A stretch of DNA of 64,000 nucleotides from Stackebrandtia nassauensis DSM 44728 (GCF_000024545.1 NC_013947.1:6386001-6450000); one strand, 5' to 3'; shown: positions 1 through 10,082, counted from the first letter of the stretch. Translations and numbers: made by a program. The notes: generated by a model from the sequence alone, not told the origin.

Positions 1-1
1 C

Positions 2-3000
2 TGCGGCTGCCTGGCGATCCTGGCCCCGCTGGCGTGCCTGCGCGGCCAGCTGGCGCCCGGCGGCGCGCTCGCCGGTACCGCGTTGTGGACGCTCATGGCC
101 GCGCTGCCCGTCGCCTGTCACCTGCTCGGCCTCGCCCCGTCCCACGTCGCCGCGCTGTCCGGGATCCTCGCCGCCACCGCCGCGCTGCTGGGCAGCCTGC
201 TGTTGACCCACCGCGCGAACGCGTACTTCCGGCTGTTCGTGTCCTGGACCCTGTTCGGCCTGCTCGGCGGCATCGCCACCACGGCCCTCACGGCGGCGAT
301 CATCGCCGGTTCCCGTCCCGTCCCGCTCTTCGTCGCCATAGCCGCCTTCGCGGCGCTGCCGATCCTTCTCGCCATCGCCGTCCGCCTCGAAAACACAGTG
401 GACTTCCATGGCCCGCCGGACGACACCGAGGCCGAGCCGAACCTTCGCCGGGTCCGTCGACTGTGCACCGGCCTGGCCACCATCGCGCTGCTGGCCACCC
501 TCGGCGCCTACGTCAGCATGTGGGCCCCCGCCGACACGCTCCCCGGCTACGTCATCCTGGCCCTGGTGGCCGCGATGGTCACCCGCGTCCTGCCCCGCCG
601 CTACGGCGACGGCCCCGACGTGGGTTCCTGGACGGTCGCCGGTATCGCCTGCGGCTTCGCCGCCGCGGCGGCACTGTCCACGATCCCGGCCCTGTTCGGC
701 CTGACTCCGACGCTGCCGTGGCTCGACTGGCGCACCCCCGCGCTGCTCGGCGTGGTGGCGGTGGCCAGCCTGCTGCTGCTCCCGTCCGCCTGGCGGACCG
801 CGACCGCCACGACGGCGGCCACCCTCGGCCTGCTGTCCGCGCCGGTCGCCTGGACCGTCCCGTGGTGGTCGGGCCCGACGCTGTTCACCGTCCTCGCTGT
901 CGCCTATGGACTGTGGGCCGTGTTCAGTCCCAAACCCAAGCCGCCCCAGCAGTCCACGAACCGAGCCGACGCCGAATCGACAGGCTCGCTAGCCTTCGCC
1001 GCGTCCGCGAGCTCCCGCACCGAAGCCGAGCCGCCCGGCCCGCACGCCACCGCCGCCGAACCCTCGGCTGAGCCGCGCGACCGCGCCGCCGGCACCGGCG
1101 AAACCTGGTCCTTCCCGCCCGTGGCCACCGTCTGGGCCCGCGGCCTGGCCGCGTTCGCGTTCGCCGCCTACGGCCTGGCCGCCGCCGCCCTGCACGCCAA
1201 CGCTCCCAGCCCCACCGCCCGCTACTCCCTCACCGCCACGCTGGCCGCCGCGCTCGTGTCGGCCTGCATCGTCATCGCGGTGCTGGCGTACCGACGCCAG
1301 CGCGTGGTCGGCGGGCTCGCCGTCGCGTCCGGACTGATACTCCTGCCCGGAACCGTGGTCATGGCCGGGCTGGCGATGCACGCCCGGACCGAGCCGATCC
1401 AGTTGGGCGCCATGGCCGCCGCGTGCTTCGGCCTGCTCGTCGCCGCCGGGCTGCGGTTCGGCGCGGTCGGCTACCTCGGCTGGGCGACGCTGGTGGTGCC
1501 GCCGGTCGCCGTGGCCTGCGCCCGCGCCGGGGTGCCCAGCCACCAGTCGGGCATGTACATCGCCGTGGCCGGGCTGGTCGGTGTCGGGGCGGCAATGCTC
1601 ATGCTCCCCAACCGCCGCGCCGCGATGATCCGCACCGGCCTGTCGGGCATCGCGATCCTGTCCACGATGTTCAAGGTCCTGCCGCTGTCGATCGCGACGA
1701 TGACGCTGCCGTACCGCTGGCTGGGCTCGGTGTGGACCGAGACCCCGCTGACCACCATGGACGGACTGGTCCCCAGCGGCTCGGTGCCGCGGTTCCTCGT
1801 CGACGCCACCGGCTGGGACCTGGCGATCCTCGCCGTCGGGGTCACGACCGTGGCGCTGGCGATCCTCGGGCTGACCGGACGCGGCTGGGGCATCGGCGCG
1901 ACCTTCGTCGCGCTGGCGATCGCGCTGCCGACGGTGCCGGTCGTGTTCGACCTGCCGTGGCCGAGCCTGCCGTTCGCGGCTCTGGCGATCGCCGTTGCCG
2001 CCTACGTCCTGTCGACCCATGTGAAGCTGCCCGCGTCGCAACTGTCCATACTCACCATCGTCGCGGTGATCTGTTGCGGCACCGGCCTCACCGGCTCACT
2101 GGCCTCGCGCGGCGCCACCCTCGCGGCGCTGACCGTCCTGAGTATCGGGACCCTGACCGGCGGCCTGCTCGGTGCCTCGACGGCGCGGCGCGCCACCGGC
2201 TGGCTGCTGTCCTCGGCGACCGTCACCGGCCTGGTCACCGCCACCGCCTTCGCCGCCGACCTGCCGACCGGGCGACTGCCGTACGGCATCGTCGCCGTCG
2301 CCGCGCTGTTCCTGGCGCTGGCCTCGGCCCGCACCCCGCTGACCGGCCCGGCGACCTGGGCCGCCGAGGCCAGCGGCCACCTGGTCGCCCTCGCCGCGGT
2401 CGCCACCGCCACAGCGGTTTCGGTCAAGACGGTCGCCACCACCATCTCCACCCCGGCGATCGTGCTGGTCATCTACGGCGCCCTGCTGGGCCTGCTCGCC
2501 GTCCGAGCCGCCCCCGACGACGACGCCGACCGACTGCTGACCTCGAAACGTTGGTACACCGCCGGTTCCATCACCGCCGCCTTCGCCGCGTACTGGCTGC
2601 TGCTGGCCGACGCCCGGGTCTCGGTCATCGAGGTGTACACCGTCCCCTTCGCACTGGCCACTTTGCTCGCCGGTTGGCTGGAGCTGCGCCGCCGCCCCAC
2701 GCTGAGCAGCTGGACGGCCTACGGCCCAGGCCTGTGTCTGCTGTTGCTGCCGCCGCTGGCGCAGATCCTGCTCACCGAGGACGAACCGCTGCGACGCCTC
2801 GGCCTCGGCGTGGCCAGCATCGCGATCCTGTTGCTGGGCACCCGACAGCGCTTCCAGGCCCCGGTCGTCGTCGCCACGATCATGCTCGTCGTGCAGACCG
2901 GCTACGAGATCACACTACTGTGGACGCTGGTGCCGTCCTGGCTGCCGCTGGCGATCGGCGGCGTCCTGCTGCTCACCCTGGGCGCGACCTTCGAGAAGCG

Positions 3001-3049
3001 CCGCCGCGACCTGCGCCGCCTGGCCGGAGCCATCACCGACATGCGCTAA
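2..3049 (+). CDS. Large polytopic membrane protein, 5'-truncated by window edge
   Basis: The frame is open to the first bases of the window, so the gene begins upstream. The first in-window start-like codon is a TTG at 83, but the sequence before it is equally hydrophobic and in frame. More than 1,000 visible residues form an almost continuous series of Ala/Leu/Val-rich membrane segments, well over twenty. They are broken by one polar stretch around bases 920-1120 and end in a basic tail. No catalytic motif is visible. Very large actinobacterial membrane proteins of unknown role look like this, but I cannot assign a family. A strong hairpin terminator follows the stop. Confidence 0.8.
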   Translation, partial: CGCLAILAPLACLRGQLAPGGALAGTALWTLMAALPVACHLLGLAPSHVAALSGILAATAALLGSLLLTHRANAYFRLFVSWTLFGLLGGIATTALTAAIIAGSRPVPLFVAIAAFAALPILLAIAVRLENTVDFHGPPDDTEAEPNLRRVRRLCTGLATIALLATLGAYVSMWAPADTLPGYVILALVAAMVTRVLPRRYGDGPDVGSWTVAGIACGFAAAAALSTIPALFGLTPTLPWLDWRTPALLGVVAVASLLLLPSAWRTATATTAATLGLLSAPVAWTVPWWSGPTLFTVLAVAYGLWAVFSPKPKPPQQSTNRADAESTGSLAFAASASSRTEAEPPGPHATAAEPSAEPRDRAAGTGETWSFPPVATVWARGLAAFAFAAYGLAAAALHANAPSPTARYSLTATLAAALVSACIVIAVLAYRRQRVVGGLAVASGLILLPGTVVMAGLAMHARTEPIQLGAMAAACFGLLVAAGLRFGAVGYLGWATLVVPPVAVACARAGVPSHQSGMYIAVAGLVGVGAAMLMLPNRRAAMIRTGLSGIAILSTMFKVLPLSIATMTLPYRWLGSVWTETPLTTMDGLVPSGSVPRFLVDATGWDLAILAVGVTTVALAILGLTGRGWGIGATFVALAIALPTVPVVFDLPWPSLPFAALAIAVAAYVLSTHVKLPASQLSILTIVAVICCGTGLTGSLASRGATLAALTVLSIGTLTGGLLGASTARRATGWLLSSATVTGLVTATAFAADLPTGRLPYGIVAVAALFLALASARTPLTGPATWAAEASGHLVALAAVATATAVSVKTVATTISTPAIVLVIYGALLGLLAVRAAPDDDADRLLTSKRWYTAGSITAAFAAYWLLLADARVSVIEVYTVPFALATLLAGWLELRRRPTLSSWTAYGPGLCLLLLPPLAQILLTEDEPLRRLGLGVASIAILLLGTRQRFQAPVVVATIMLVVQTGYEITLLWTLVPSWLPLAIGGVLLLTLGATFEKRRRDLRRLAGAITDMR

Positions 3050-3057
3050 CCCCGGCC

Positions 3058-3093
3058 GCTAGTCGACGCTCGGCTCAGCGTCGACTAGCATTT
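3058..3093 (+). terminator. Intrinsic terminator after the large membrane protein
   Basis: A perfect 13-bp stem (3058-3070 with 3077-3089) and 6-nt loop lie 9 bp after the stop codon, followed by ATTT. It separates the membrane protein gene from the TetR-controlled promoter directly downstream. Confidence 0.75.
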
Positions 3094-3095
3094 GT

Positions 3096-3115
3096 ATACG
3101 TAGCCGTTTACGTAT
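3096..3115. promoter_or_regulatory. Palindromic operator before the monooxygenase-TetR unit
   Basis: ATACGTA (3096-3102) and TACGTAT (3109-3115) form a perfect 7-bp inverted repeat with a 6-bp spacer. It lies in an AT-rich stretch 20 bp before the GTG start of the monooxygenase. Size and symmetry suit a TetR-family dimer, and the obvious candidate is the regulator encoded second in this unit at 4629. Binding is inferred, not shown. Confidence 0.65.
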
Positions 3116-3134
3116 TCAAATTGAAGAGACCGAC

Positions 3135-4632
3135 GTGCCCCCAACCCAGGTCCTCGTCACCGGAGCCGGTCCCACCGGCCTGACCCTCGCGTGTGGCCTC
3201 GCCGCCCAAGGCATCGCGGTCACCGTGGTCGACGCCGCCCCCGGCCCCGCCACCACCTCCCGCGCCAACATCCTGCACGCCCGCGGCGTCGAGGTCCTGA
3301 CCCGCGTCGGCGCACTCGGCGACCTCCCCGCCCGCTCACTGGCCCCCGTCGGCATGACCATGCACGCCCGGGGCAAAGCCCTGACCACCATGCGATTCGC
3401 CCCCGACACCCGCGAATCGACGCAGGCCCTTTTCATCTCCCAAGCCGCCGTCGAGGCCGAACTGCGACGACGCCTCGACGAACTCGGCGTACCGATCCAA
3501 TGGAACCGCCGCGTCCTGGCCGCCACCCCCGACACCGACGGCGTCACCGTCGACTTCGGCGACAACGCCCCGATCCGGACCGACTGGCTGGTCGGTTGCG
3601 ACGGCGCCCGCAGCACCGTCCGCGGCCTGTCGGGCATCGACTTCCCCGGCGTACCGGTCGTCGAACAGTTCCTGCTGGCCGACGTCCGCGCCGACTGGGA
3701 CCGGGACCGCTCCACGTCCGCCGGCTGGTTCCACACCGACGGCATGCTGCTGGCCATCCCGATGCGCGACAACGACGGCGGCCTGTGGCGGCTGATGGCC
3801 GACGTCCCCAAGACCTCCGAACACCTCGAACCCGAGCAGATCATCGCCCGCTTCGAGCGACTCCTGCCCGAACGCACCGGCGAGACCGGCGTCCGGATCC
3901 GGGAAGCACTATGGACATCGGTCTTCCGGATCCAGCGCCGCCTGGCCGACTCCTACCGCGCCGGACGCGTCCTGCTCGCCGGGGACGCGGCCCACATCCA
4001 CAGCCCGATCGGCGGCCAGGGCATGAACACCGGCATCGGCGACGCCGAGAACCTCGCCTGGAAACTCGCCCTGGTCGCGCACGGCCGGGCCGACGAATCC
4101 CTACTCGACACCTACACCGCCGAACGCCGTCCACTGGCGACAGAAGTCCTGAGGCGCACCACCGCCAACACGCGCGTCCTCGTCGGCGACGGCCCCGTCT
4201 CCCGCGCCCTGCGTGACTGGCTCTTCGTCCCGCTGCTCAACCTGCCAGCGGTGCAACGCGACCCGAACCGCGTCCCAGCTGTGGGTCACCTACCGCGACG
4301 GCCCACTCGGCGCCCGGGGCAAAACCCCGCGACCGGGAGACCGGATCCCGGACCGCGACTGCGTAACCGCCGACGGCACCCCCACCCGCCTCTACCAGCA
4401 CCTGAGCTCCGCGTGGGTCGTGCTGTCCCGCAACGATTCCCCCACGGCGGACACGGTCGCGGCCACCGCCCGCCGACACCTCGGCGAGGATGTCACGGTG
4501 CTTCACGACCCGACGAACGCCGACGACATCCTCGTGATCCGCCCCGACGGCCACCTCGGCTGGCGCGGCGACGACCCGGCCAAGCTGGCACAGTGGCTCA
4601 CTGACAACGTCCACACGAGGGAGTCGCCATGA
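3135..4632 (+). pseudogene. FAD-dependent aromatic monooxygenase (PheA/TfdB type), frameshifted near 4260
   Basis: The protein starts at a GTG (3135) with a Rossmann GAGPTGL motif near residue 8, followed by the VGCDGARST motif and the FAD-ribityl motif LLAGDAAHIHSP. This is the layout of flavoprotein hydroxylases that use NAD(P)H and O2 on aromatic or polyketide substrates. After the residues RDWLFVPLLNLPAVQR the reading frame turns into basic/Pro-rich nonsense. Removing one base at about 4260 restores a typical C-terminal domain (TASQLW, YRDGPLG, thioredoxin-like tail) that ends at 4632 and overlaps the tetR start by 4 bp (ATGA). The joined product would be about 498 residues. The lesion may be a real inactivating insertion, a sequencing error or, less likely, recoding. 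Confidence 0.8.
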
Positions 4633-5240
4633 CAGCGCCCAAGACCGACGGCCCCGGCCGCCCCCGCGATCCGGCGGCGGACAAGGCGATCCTGCGCGCG
4701 GCCATCGACCTGCTCGTCGAACGCGGCGTCGACCAGACCAGCATCGAGCAGATCGCCAAGCGCGCGGGCGTCGCCAAGGTAACCGTCTACCGCCGCTGGC
4801 GCACCAAGGAAGACCTGTTCGCCCAAGCGATCGAGACCGCCCGCCAGGACATCCCCAACACGGCCGACGCCGACCGCCCCTCCGAAGCCCTCCCCCAGGT
4901 CATCGCCGACCTCCTCCCCCGCTGGGGCCAAGTGCTCGCCGAACCCCGCTTCCGGGCCCTGACCGCCCGGCTACTCGGCGCGGGCCCCAGCCACCCCAAA
5001 CTGCTGGACGCCTACCGCCGCCACCACGTCCAACCCCGCCGCGAACTGGCCCGAGCGGCCATGATCCAAGCGCAGGCCGACGGCGTGCTGTCACCGTCCG
5101 CCGATGTGGACATGCTCATCGACATGATGACCGGAGCCATCATGCAGCACCTACTCCTAGAACCCGAACCGTTGCACCCCAAGGACATCAGCGACTACCT
5201 ACGCCGACTCCTCCAACAAGCCGGGTTCACCATCGCCTAA
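4629..5240 (+). CDS. TetR/AcrR family transcriptional regulator
   Basis: This 203-residue protein has an N-terminal helix-turn-helix at about residues 28-60 ([19 protein letters not shown], then KEDLFAQA), the TetR_N signature. The all-helical C-terminal ligand-binding half resembles that of TetR_C_11/16-type regulators. Its ATG overlaps the stop of the monooxygenase by 4 bp, implying translational coupling. The likely operator is the 20-bp palindrome at 3096-3115, so I expect it to repress its own operon and respond to a substrate of the monooxygenase. The stop overlaps the convergent yyaL-like gene by 4 bp. Confidence 0.9.
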   Translation: MTAPKTDGPGRPRDPAADKAILRAAIDLLVERGVDQTSIEQIAKRAGVAKVTVYRRWRTKEDLFAQAIETARQDIPNTADADRPSEALPQVIADLLPRWGQVLAEPRFRALTARLLGAGPSHPKLLDAYRRHHVQPRRELARAAMIQAQADGVLSPSADVDMLIDMMTGAIMQHLLLEPEPLHPKDISDYLRRLLQQAGFTIA

Positions 5241-7027
5241 CTCTCACTCTCCGTTTCGGCCAACCGCAACGCCACCGCCGCCAACCCGGTGGTAAACCGA
5301 GGATGCTCGGTCAACAGCGGCTCGGCCAAGGCCACCGCCCGCCAAGCGGCATCCCGGTACTCCTCCCGCCCGGTCTCATTCCCGTAAGCCAACAACGCCG
5401 AAGCCGCCAACGCCCACCCCGACGGAGTCGGCCCGTCGGTCGGATCGGCGGGCCGAGTCACCAACGTCTCCGCGTCCGCCGCCGTGTCGTGCAACGCGCC
5501 GGTCTCGTCGGTGAACTGGTCCACGATCACCCCGACCAACTCAGCCGCCCGCTCCAGCCACACCTCGTCCGCCGTCGCCCCCCAACGATCCAGGTACGCC
5601 TTCGCCACCGCACCGTAGTCCTCCAAGATCCCCACGGCCGCACCGACTTCCCCATCCCGCGAAACCCGCCGCAACCGGCCGTCCACAGTATGCACCTCGG
5701 CCAACAACCGCGCCGCCCTGTCCGCCGCGGCCTCCGCCCAAGGCACCTCAAACTCCCGCGCGTACCGGGTCAACGCCGAGATCGCCAGCCCGTTCCAGCA
5801 GGCCACGACCTTGTCATCCCGCTCCGGCTGCGCCCGCTGCCCCCGCGCCGTCAGCAACCGCGCCTTGACATCCGCGTACCGCTTCATGTCCTCCGGATCC
5901 ACCGGCAACTGCAACACGCTCGTCCCGTGCTCGAACGTCCCACCTTCCGACACCGCGAAGGCATGCGCTGCCCACTCCCCGTCGTCCTCCCCCAACACAT
6001 CCCGCAACTGCCGAGGCGTCCACACATAGGTCGACCCCTCGACCCCCTCAGTATCAGCATCCAAAGCGGACGCGAACCCGCCCTCAGCCGTCCCCAGACC
6101 CTCCACAACAAACCGAGCGGTCTCCTCGGCGACCCGCCCGAAGAACTCCTCCCCGGTAACCCCACCCAACCCCGCATACGTGTCCAACAGCAACGCGTTG
6201 TCGTACAACATCTTCTCGAAGTGCGGCACCGTCCAACTGGCATCCACGCTGTACCGCGCGAACCCCCCACCCAACTGGTCGTACATCCCACCCCGGGCCA
6301 TCCGACTCGCGGTGTGCCGCAACACCTTCCGGGTCTCCGCATCCGGGTTCTCCCGGTACCACTCCAACAGAAACGCCAGCACCGGCTGATTCGGGAACTT
6401 CGGCGCACCCCCGAACCCACCATTGCGCTCGTCATACGCCCCCTGAATCGCCGCCACCATGTCCCCCAACACCGCAGCCCCCAACGGCGGCCGGGGCGGA
6501 CAGGGCTCCCCGATCGGACAAGCCTCGGTCACATCAGCCAGCTTCGGCCCGGCCGAGGCCAACGCCTCCACAATCGTGTTCCCCTGCGCCACAACCTCTT
6601 CCCGCTTATTGGTCCACGCCTCATCAACAGCGTCCAACAACCGCAAAAAATGCTCACGCGGAAAATACGTACCCGCGAAAAACGGCGTCCCCTCCGGCGT
6701 GGCGAACACCGTCATGGGCCATCCGCCCTGCCCGGTCAACGCCACCGTCGCGTTCATATAGACGGCATCGATATCCGGCCGCTCCTCCCGGTCCACCTTC
6801 ACGGGAACACACATCTCATTGACCCGGGCCGCCACCTCGTCATCCTCGAACGACTCATGGGCCATCACATGACACCAGTGACAAGCGGCGTACCCCACCG
6901 AGATCAACAACGGCACCTGCCGCCGCTTCGCCTCGGCCAACGCCTCCTCCCCCCACGGATACCACTCCACCGGGTTCCCGGCGTGCTGTCGCAGGTACGG
7001 GGACAGAGCGTTCGCAAGCCGGTTCAT
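5237..7027 (-). CDS. YyaL/SPATA20-type thioredoxin-domain protein (DUF255)
   Basis: This 596-residue protein opens with a thioredoxin-like domain containing [15 protein letters not shown] at about residues 49-63, the DUF255 hallmark. It also has a GGWPMTVF segment and then an (alpha/alpha)6-barrel of the N-acyl-glucosamine-epimerase/mannosidase type ([35 protein letters not shown]). It is a cytosolic protein of unsettled function, and full length matches the family. It is transcribed alone, convergent to tetR. The start is an ATG with a short upstream gap before the divergent hydrolase at 7141. Confidence 0.9.
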   Translation of the reverse strand: MNRLANALSPYLRQHAGNPVEWYPWGEEALAEAKRRQVPLLISVGYAACHWCHVMAHESFEDDEVAARVNEMCVPVKVDREERPDIDAVYMNATVALTGQGGWPMTVFATPEGTPFFAGTYFPREHFLRLLDAVDEAWTNKREEVVAQGNTIVEALASAGPKLADVTEACPIGEPCPPRPPLGAAVLGDMVAAIQGAYDERNGGFGGAPKFPNQPVLAFLLEWYRENPDAETRKVLRHTASRMARGGMYDQLGGGFARYSVDASWTVPHFEKMLYDNALLLDTYAGLGGVTGEEFFGRVAEETARFVVEGLGTAEGGFASALDADTEGVEGSTYVWTPRQLRDVLGEDDGEWAAHAFAVSEGGTFEHGTSVLQLPVDPEDMKRYADVKARLLTARGQRAQPERDDKVVACWNGLAISALTRYAREFEVPWAEAAADRAARLLAEVHTVDGRLRRVSRDGEVGAAVGILEDYGAVAKAYLDRWGATADEVWLERAAELVGVIVDQFTDETGALHDTAADAETLVTRPADPTDGPTPSGWALAASALLAYGNETGREEYRDAAWRAVALAEPLLTEHPRFTTGLAAVALRLAETESES

Positions 7028-7140
7028 CCCCCCACCGTCTCACAGGCGTCTTCCGAAGAATTTTCCCGAGGGTGTCGATCCGGGGCCGGGTCGTTCGACG
7101 CACGGGTAGGAGACAAACCCGAATCAGCGAGGAGAAAACC

Positions 7141-7962
7141 ATGAACGTCACCGTTTCGGCGAACACGCTCACGACGCAGGACGGCGAGCTGTACTACGAG
7201 CTGCGGGGTAGGGGGCCGTTGGTCGCGCTGGTCGGCGCGCCCATGGATGCCGACGCGTTCGCGCCGTTGGCGGAGCTGCTGGCCGTCGATCACACCGTGT
7301 TGACGACCGATCCCAGGGGGATCAAGCGGAGCAGGCTCGACGATGAGACGCAGGTGTCGACCCCGGAGTTGCGGGCCGGGGATCTGGCTCGGTTGTTGGA
7401 GGAGGTCGACGACGGGTCGGCGGTCGTGTTGGGGTCGAGTGGGGGTGCGTTGACCGCGTTGGCGTTGATGCAGGCCCGGCCGGAGTTGGTGCGTGCCGTT
7501 GTCGCGCATGAGCCGCCGGTGGACGCCCTCTTGGAGGACCGGGAGGTGTATTTCGCGGGCACCGACGCGATCATCGAGCGGTATTTGGCCGGGGATGTGG
7601 TGGGGGCGTGGAAGAAGTTCATGGTGCAGGGGAACATCGACATTCCCGACGAGGCGATCGAGTTCATGTTCGGGGGTGAGCGGGATCCGCAGGCGGTGAA
7701 GGACGAGCGGCGGTGGTTCGCGTATGAGTTGCGGGCGACGACGCGGTGGGAGCCGGACCTGGAGGTGTTGCGGGGCAGCCGGAGTCGGATCGTCGTGGGG
7801 ATCGGGGAGGCGTCGGCCGGGCAGGAGTGCGATCTGACGTCGCGGGCGCTGGCGGAGCGGCTGGGGATTGAGCCGGTGCTGTTTCCCGGTGACCACACCG
7901 GGTTCGCGGACGATCCTGCCGCGTTCGTGCCTCGGTTGGGGGAGGTGTTGGCGAGGGTGTGA
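7141..7962 (+). CDS. Alpha/beta hydrolase
   Basis: I chose the ATG at 7141 because it follows a GAGGAG ribosome-binding site by about 6 bp. The upstream in-frame extension is basic and lacks family features. The product has 273 residues, with an oxyanion-region segment near residue 20, a nucleophile elbow GSSGG at about residue 99, and a C-terminal GDHTGFADDPAAF segment providing the catalytic His. The substrate is not predictable. It is monocistronic and divergent from the yyaL-like gene. Confidence 0.85.
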   Translation: MNVTVSANTLTTQDGELYYELRGRGPLVALVGAPMDADAFAPLAELLAVDHTVLTTDPRGIKRSRLDDETQVSTPELRAGDLARLLEEVDDGSAVVLGSSGGALTALALMQARPELVRAVVAHEPPVDALLEDREVYFAGTDAIIERYLAGDVVGAWKKFMVQGNIDIPDEAIEFMFGGERDPQAVKDERRWFAYELRATTRWEPDLEVLRGSRSRIVVGIGEASAGQECDLTSRALAERLGIEPVLFPGDHTGFADDPAAFVPRLGEVLARV

Positions 7963-8002
7963 GGTGGGACGGCGGTGCGGGCGGGTGGGCGTCCGCACCG
8001 TT

Positions 8003-8605
8003 TTAGGTGTCGGCCGGGGTTTGGTCGCGGTGGCGGCGGTAGTGGCGGGCGGCTCGGGCTCGGTTGCCGCAGGAGGGTTTGCAGAACTCTTGGCGGCCAT
8101 GGCCTTTGACGAAGTAGCGGACGCAGCGGGGTGCGGTGCAGGCGCGGATGTCGGGGCGGTGCGGGCCGGTGAGCAGGTCGATGGTGGCGCGGGCGAGAGT
8201 GGCGGTCAGGGTCGGGGTGGGAGGCGCGGTGACGGCGGTGACGCGTTGGCGGGGTGGGGAGTCGTCCAGCCATTGGAGGTGCGGGACGGTGGGGACCTGG
8301 GCGGCCGCGGTGTTGACGCGGTTGATCGCTTCGTCGAGGGGTAGGAGGCGGTGGGCGTCGGCGGGGCTTGGCGGGCCGGGGCGGACGGCTCGGGCCAGCA
8401 GGGTTCGGGTGGCCTGGCGGAGTGAGATGACCTGGTGCCAGTCGGGGTCGTCGGCGGTGAAGCGGGTCGCCCAGGAGCCGAGGCGGTCGGAGCGGGCGCG
8501 GACCCAGCTGGTGAGGCCCTCGGGGGTGGCCAGGTCGTCGGTGACTCCGCCGTTTCCGTCGTGGCGGATGGTGCTCGCCAGATCCAGCGCCAACAGTTCG
8601 ACCAT
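8003..8605 (-). CDS. ABATE/CGNR zinc-finger transcriptional regulator
   Basis: This 200-residue protein combines an N-terminal ABATE (DUF1470) ligand-binding-like domain with a C-terminal CGNR zinc finger. The four zinc ligands sit in C-TAPRC, FCKPSC and the CGNRARAARHYRRHR helix. Such proteins are actinobacterial DNA-binding regulators, usually next to the genes they control. It is divergent from the phosphoesterase-LysE pair, and a large inverted repeat lies between them (8627-8661), making autoregulation and control of the neighbours likely. Confidence 0.9.
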   Translation of the reverse strand: MVELLALDLASTIRHDGNGGVTDDLATPEGLTSWVRARSDRLGSWATRFTADDPDWHQVISLRQATRTLLARAVRPGPPSPADAHRLLPLDEAINRVNTAAAQVPTVPHLQWLDDSPPRQRVTAVTAPPTPTLTATLARATIDLLTGPHRPDIRACTAPRCVRYFVKGHGRQEFCKPSCGNRARAARHYRRHRDQTPADT

Positions 8606-8626
8606 GGGTCCCAGATTACCGACGGG

Positions 8627-8661
8627 GTTCTAACGGTTATATTCGGGTTTCCCGTTAGAAC
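8627..8661. promoter_or_regulatory. Inverted-repeat operator between CGNR regulator and phosphoesterase
   Basis: GTTCTAACGG (8627-8636) and CCGTTAGAAC (8652-8661) are perfect 10-bp inverted arms with a 15-bp AT-rich spacer. They lie within a divergent intergenic region of only 78 bp. The spacing puts the arms on nearly the same helical face, as for a dimeric regulator. The CGNR protein encoded 22 bp away is the best candidate ligand. The left arm also contains the smaller palindrome TAACGGTTA. Confidence 0.7.
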
Positions 8662-8683
8662 TTTTGAGCGTAGGAGTGCCCCC

Positions 8684-9421
8684 ATGGTTCTGCTGGCCCA
8701 GATCAGCGATCTTCATCTCGATGGCAGTGAGCGTGCGACCCAGCGCGCGGTTCGGACCATGGAGTACCTGCGTGGTTTGGCCACGCCGGTGGACGCGTTG
8801 TTGGTGACCGGGGATATCGCCGACCACGCCGAGGTGGCCGAGTACGAGGAGGCGGCGCGGCTTCTCAAGGCGCCGTTTCCGGTGCTGATGTGCCCCGGCA
8901 ACCACGACGCCCGGGGTCCGTATCGGGAGGTCCTGTTGGGGGAGGCAGCCGACGAGGCGCCCGTCAACCGGGTGCATCGGGTGGGTGACATCGCTGTGCT
9001 GATGTGCGACTCGACGATTCCCGGACGGGATGACGGCGAGCTCGATGAGCGGACCCGGGAGTGGATCGCGGCGACGCTCACCGAGTTGGGTGGCACTCCG
9101 GCGCTGGTGGCGTTCCACCATCCGATGGTGAACATGCACCACCCGTTCGTGGACTCGCTGCGGCTTCGCAACGGGGAGGAGCTCGCCGCGCTGTTGTCCG
9201 GCTTCGAGAACGTGGTGGCCATCCTCACGGGGCATACCCACACCGCCGCGGCGTCGAGTTTCGCGGGACTTCCGTTGCGGATGAGCCCGTCGGTGACCTA
9301 CGCGCTGCGGTTGCCCTGGGAGGGGGACGAGATCACCAACTGGGAACAGCCGCCGGGGGTGGCGTTCCATGTCGTCGATGAGAACCGGGAACTCATCACG
9401 CACTTCCGCTCGGTGGCCTGA
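8684..9421 (+). CDS. Calcineurin-like metallophosphoesterase
   Basis: The ATG at 8684 follows TAGGAGTG. The 245-residue product carries all the dinuclear-metal motifs of the family in order: DLHLD (residue about 9), GDIADH (about 44), GNHD (about 75), HHP (about 145) and GHTH (about 185). The overall layout is that of class III cyclic nucleotide phosphodiesterases (CpdA/Rv0805-like), so a phosphodiesterase activity is likely, but the physiological substrate is unknown. The LysE gene starts 2 bp after its stop, forming an operon opposite the CGNR regulator. Confidence 0.88.
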   Translation: MVLLAQISDLHLDGSERATQRAVRTMEYLRGLATPVDALLVTGDIADHAEVAEYEEAARLLKAPFPVLMCPGNHDARGPYREVLLGEAADEAPVNRVHRVGDIAVLMCDSTIPGRDDGELDERTREWIAATLTELGGTPALVAFHHPMVNMHHPFVDSLRLRNGEELAALLSGFENVVAILTGHTHTAAASSFAGLPLRMSPSVTYALRLPWEGDEITNWEQPPGVAFHVVDENRELITHFRSVA

Positions 9422-9423
9422 GG

Positions 9424-10044
9424 GTGAGTGTCCATATTGTCGCGGGGTTTCTGCTGGCCGTGTTTCCGTTGATCGCCACGCCGGGGGCGAGTTTCACGTT
9501 GATGACGCAGCGGGTGATTCCGCACGGGGCCCGGCATGGGGTGCCGGTCATCCTGGGCACGATCGCCGGGTTGTACGTGCACGCGACGTTGGCGGCGGTG
9601 GGGTTGTCCGCGTTGGTGATGCGGTCGGCGGAGTTGTTCGCCGTCGTCAAGGTCGTCGGCGCGGTGTACCTGGTCGGGCTGGGGTTGTGGACGTGGCGGA
9701 CGAGTTTCGGCACATCCGAGGCGGCGACGACGCGGACGGGGGCGGCGAGTGGGTCGACGTTCGTGCAGGCGCTGCTGGGCAACGTGCTCAATCCGAAGGC
9801 GGCGTCGATCTTCCTGACGCTGGTGCCGCAGTTCCTGGACTCGACCCGGCCGATCGTGCCGCAGATCCTGATCCTCGTGACGGCGCAGTCGCTGCTGATC
9901 ACCGTGTGGCTGTTCGGCTGGGCCGCTGTCATCGGCCGGGCCGGACGCGCGTTTCGGTCTTCCGCGTTCACCACCGTGTTCCGGCGGATCACCGGGACGG
10001 TGCTGATAGGACTCGGGGTGCGGGCCGCGTTCGGGTCCCGGTGA
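9424..10044 (+). CDS. LysE/RhtB family amino-acid exporter
   Basis: A 206-residue inner-membrane protein with six predicted hydrophobic segments and the family motif near the N terminus (PGASFTLM, usually PGP). It also contains the conserved GNVLNPKAASIFL segment at about residues 119-131. It begins at a GTG 2 bp after the phosphoesterase stop, so the two are cotranscribed and possibly translationally coupled. Family members export amino acids or related metabolites; the substrate here is unknown. Confidence 0.88.
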   Translation: MSVHIVAGFLLAVFPLIATPGASFTLMTQRVIPHGARHGVPVILGTIAGLYVHATLAAVGLSALVMRSAELFAVVKVVGAVYLVGLGLWTWRTSFGTSEAATTRTGAASGSTFVQALLGNVLNPKAASIFLTLVPQFLDSTRPIVPQILILVTAQSLLITVWLFGWAAVIGRAGRAFRSSAFTTVFRRITGTVLIGLGVRAAFGSR

Positions 10045-10055
10045 GGCGCGACGGC

Positions 10056-10082
10056 GGGGCGGACGAGTCGCTCGTCCGCCCC
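10056..10082. terminator. Bidirectional hairpin between convergent genes
   Basis: A perfect 12-bp GC-rich stem (10056-10067 with 10071-10082) and 3-nt loop sit between the stop of the LysE gene and the end of the convergent decarboxylase gene. No long T-run is present on either side. Confidence 0.6.
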
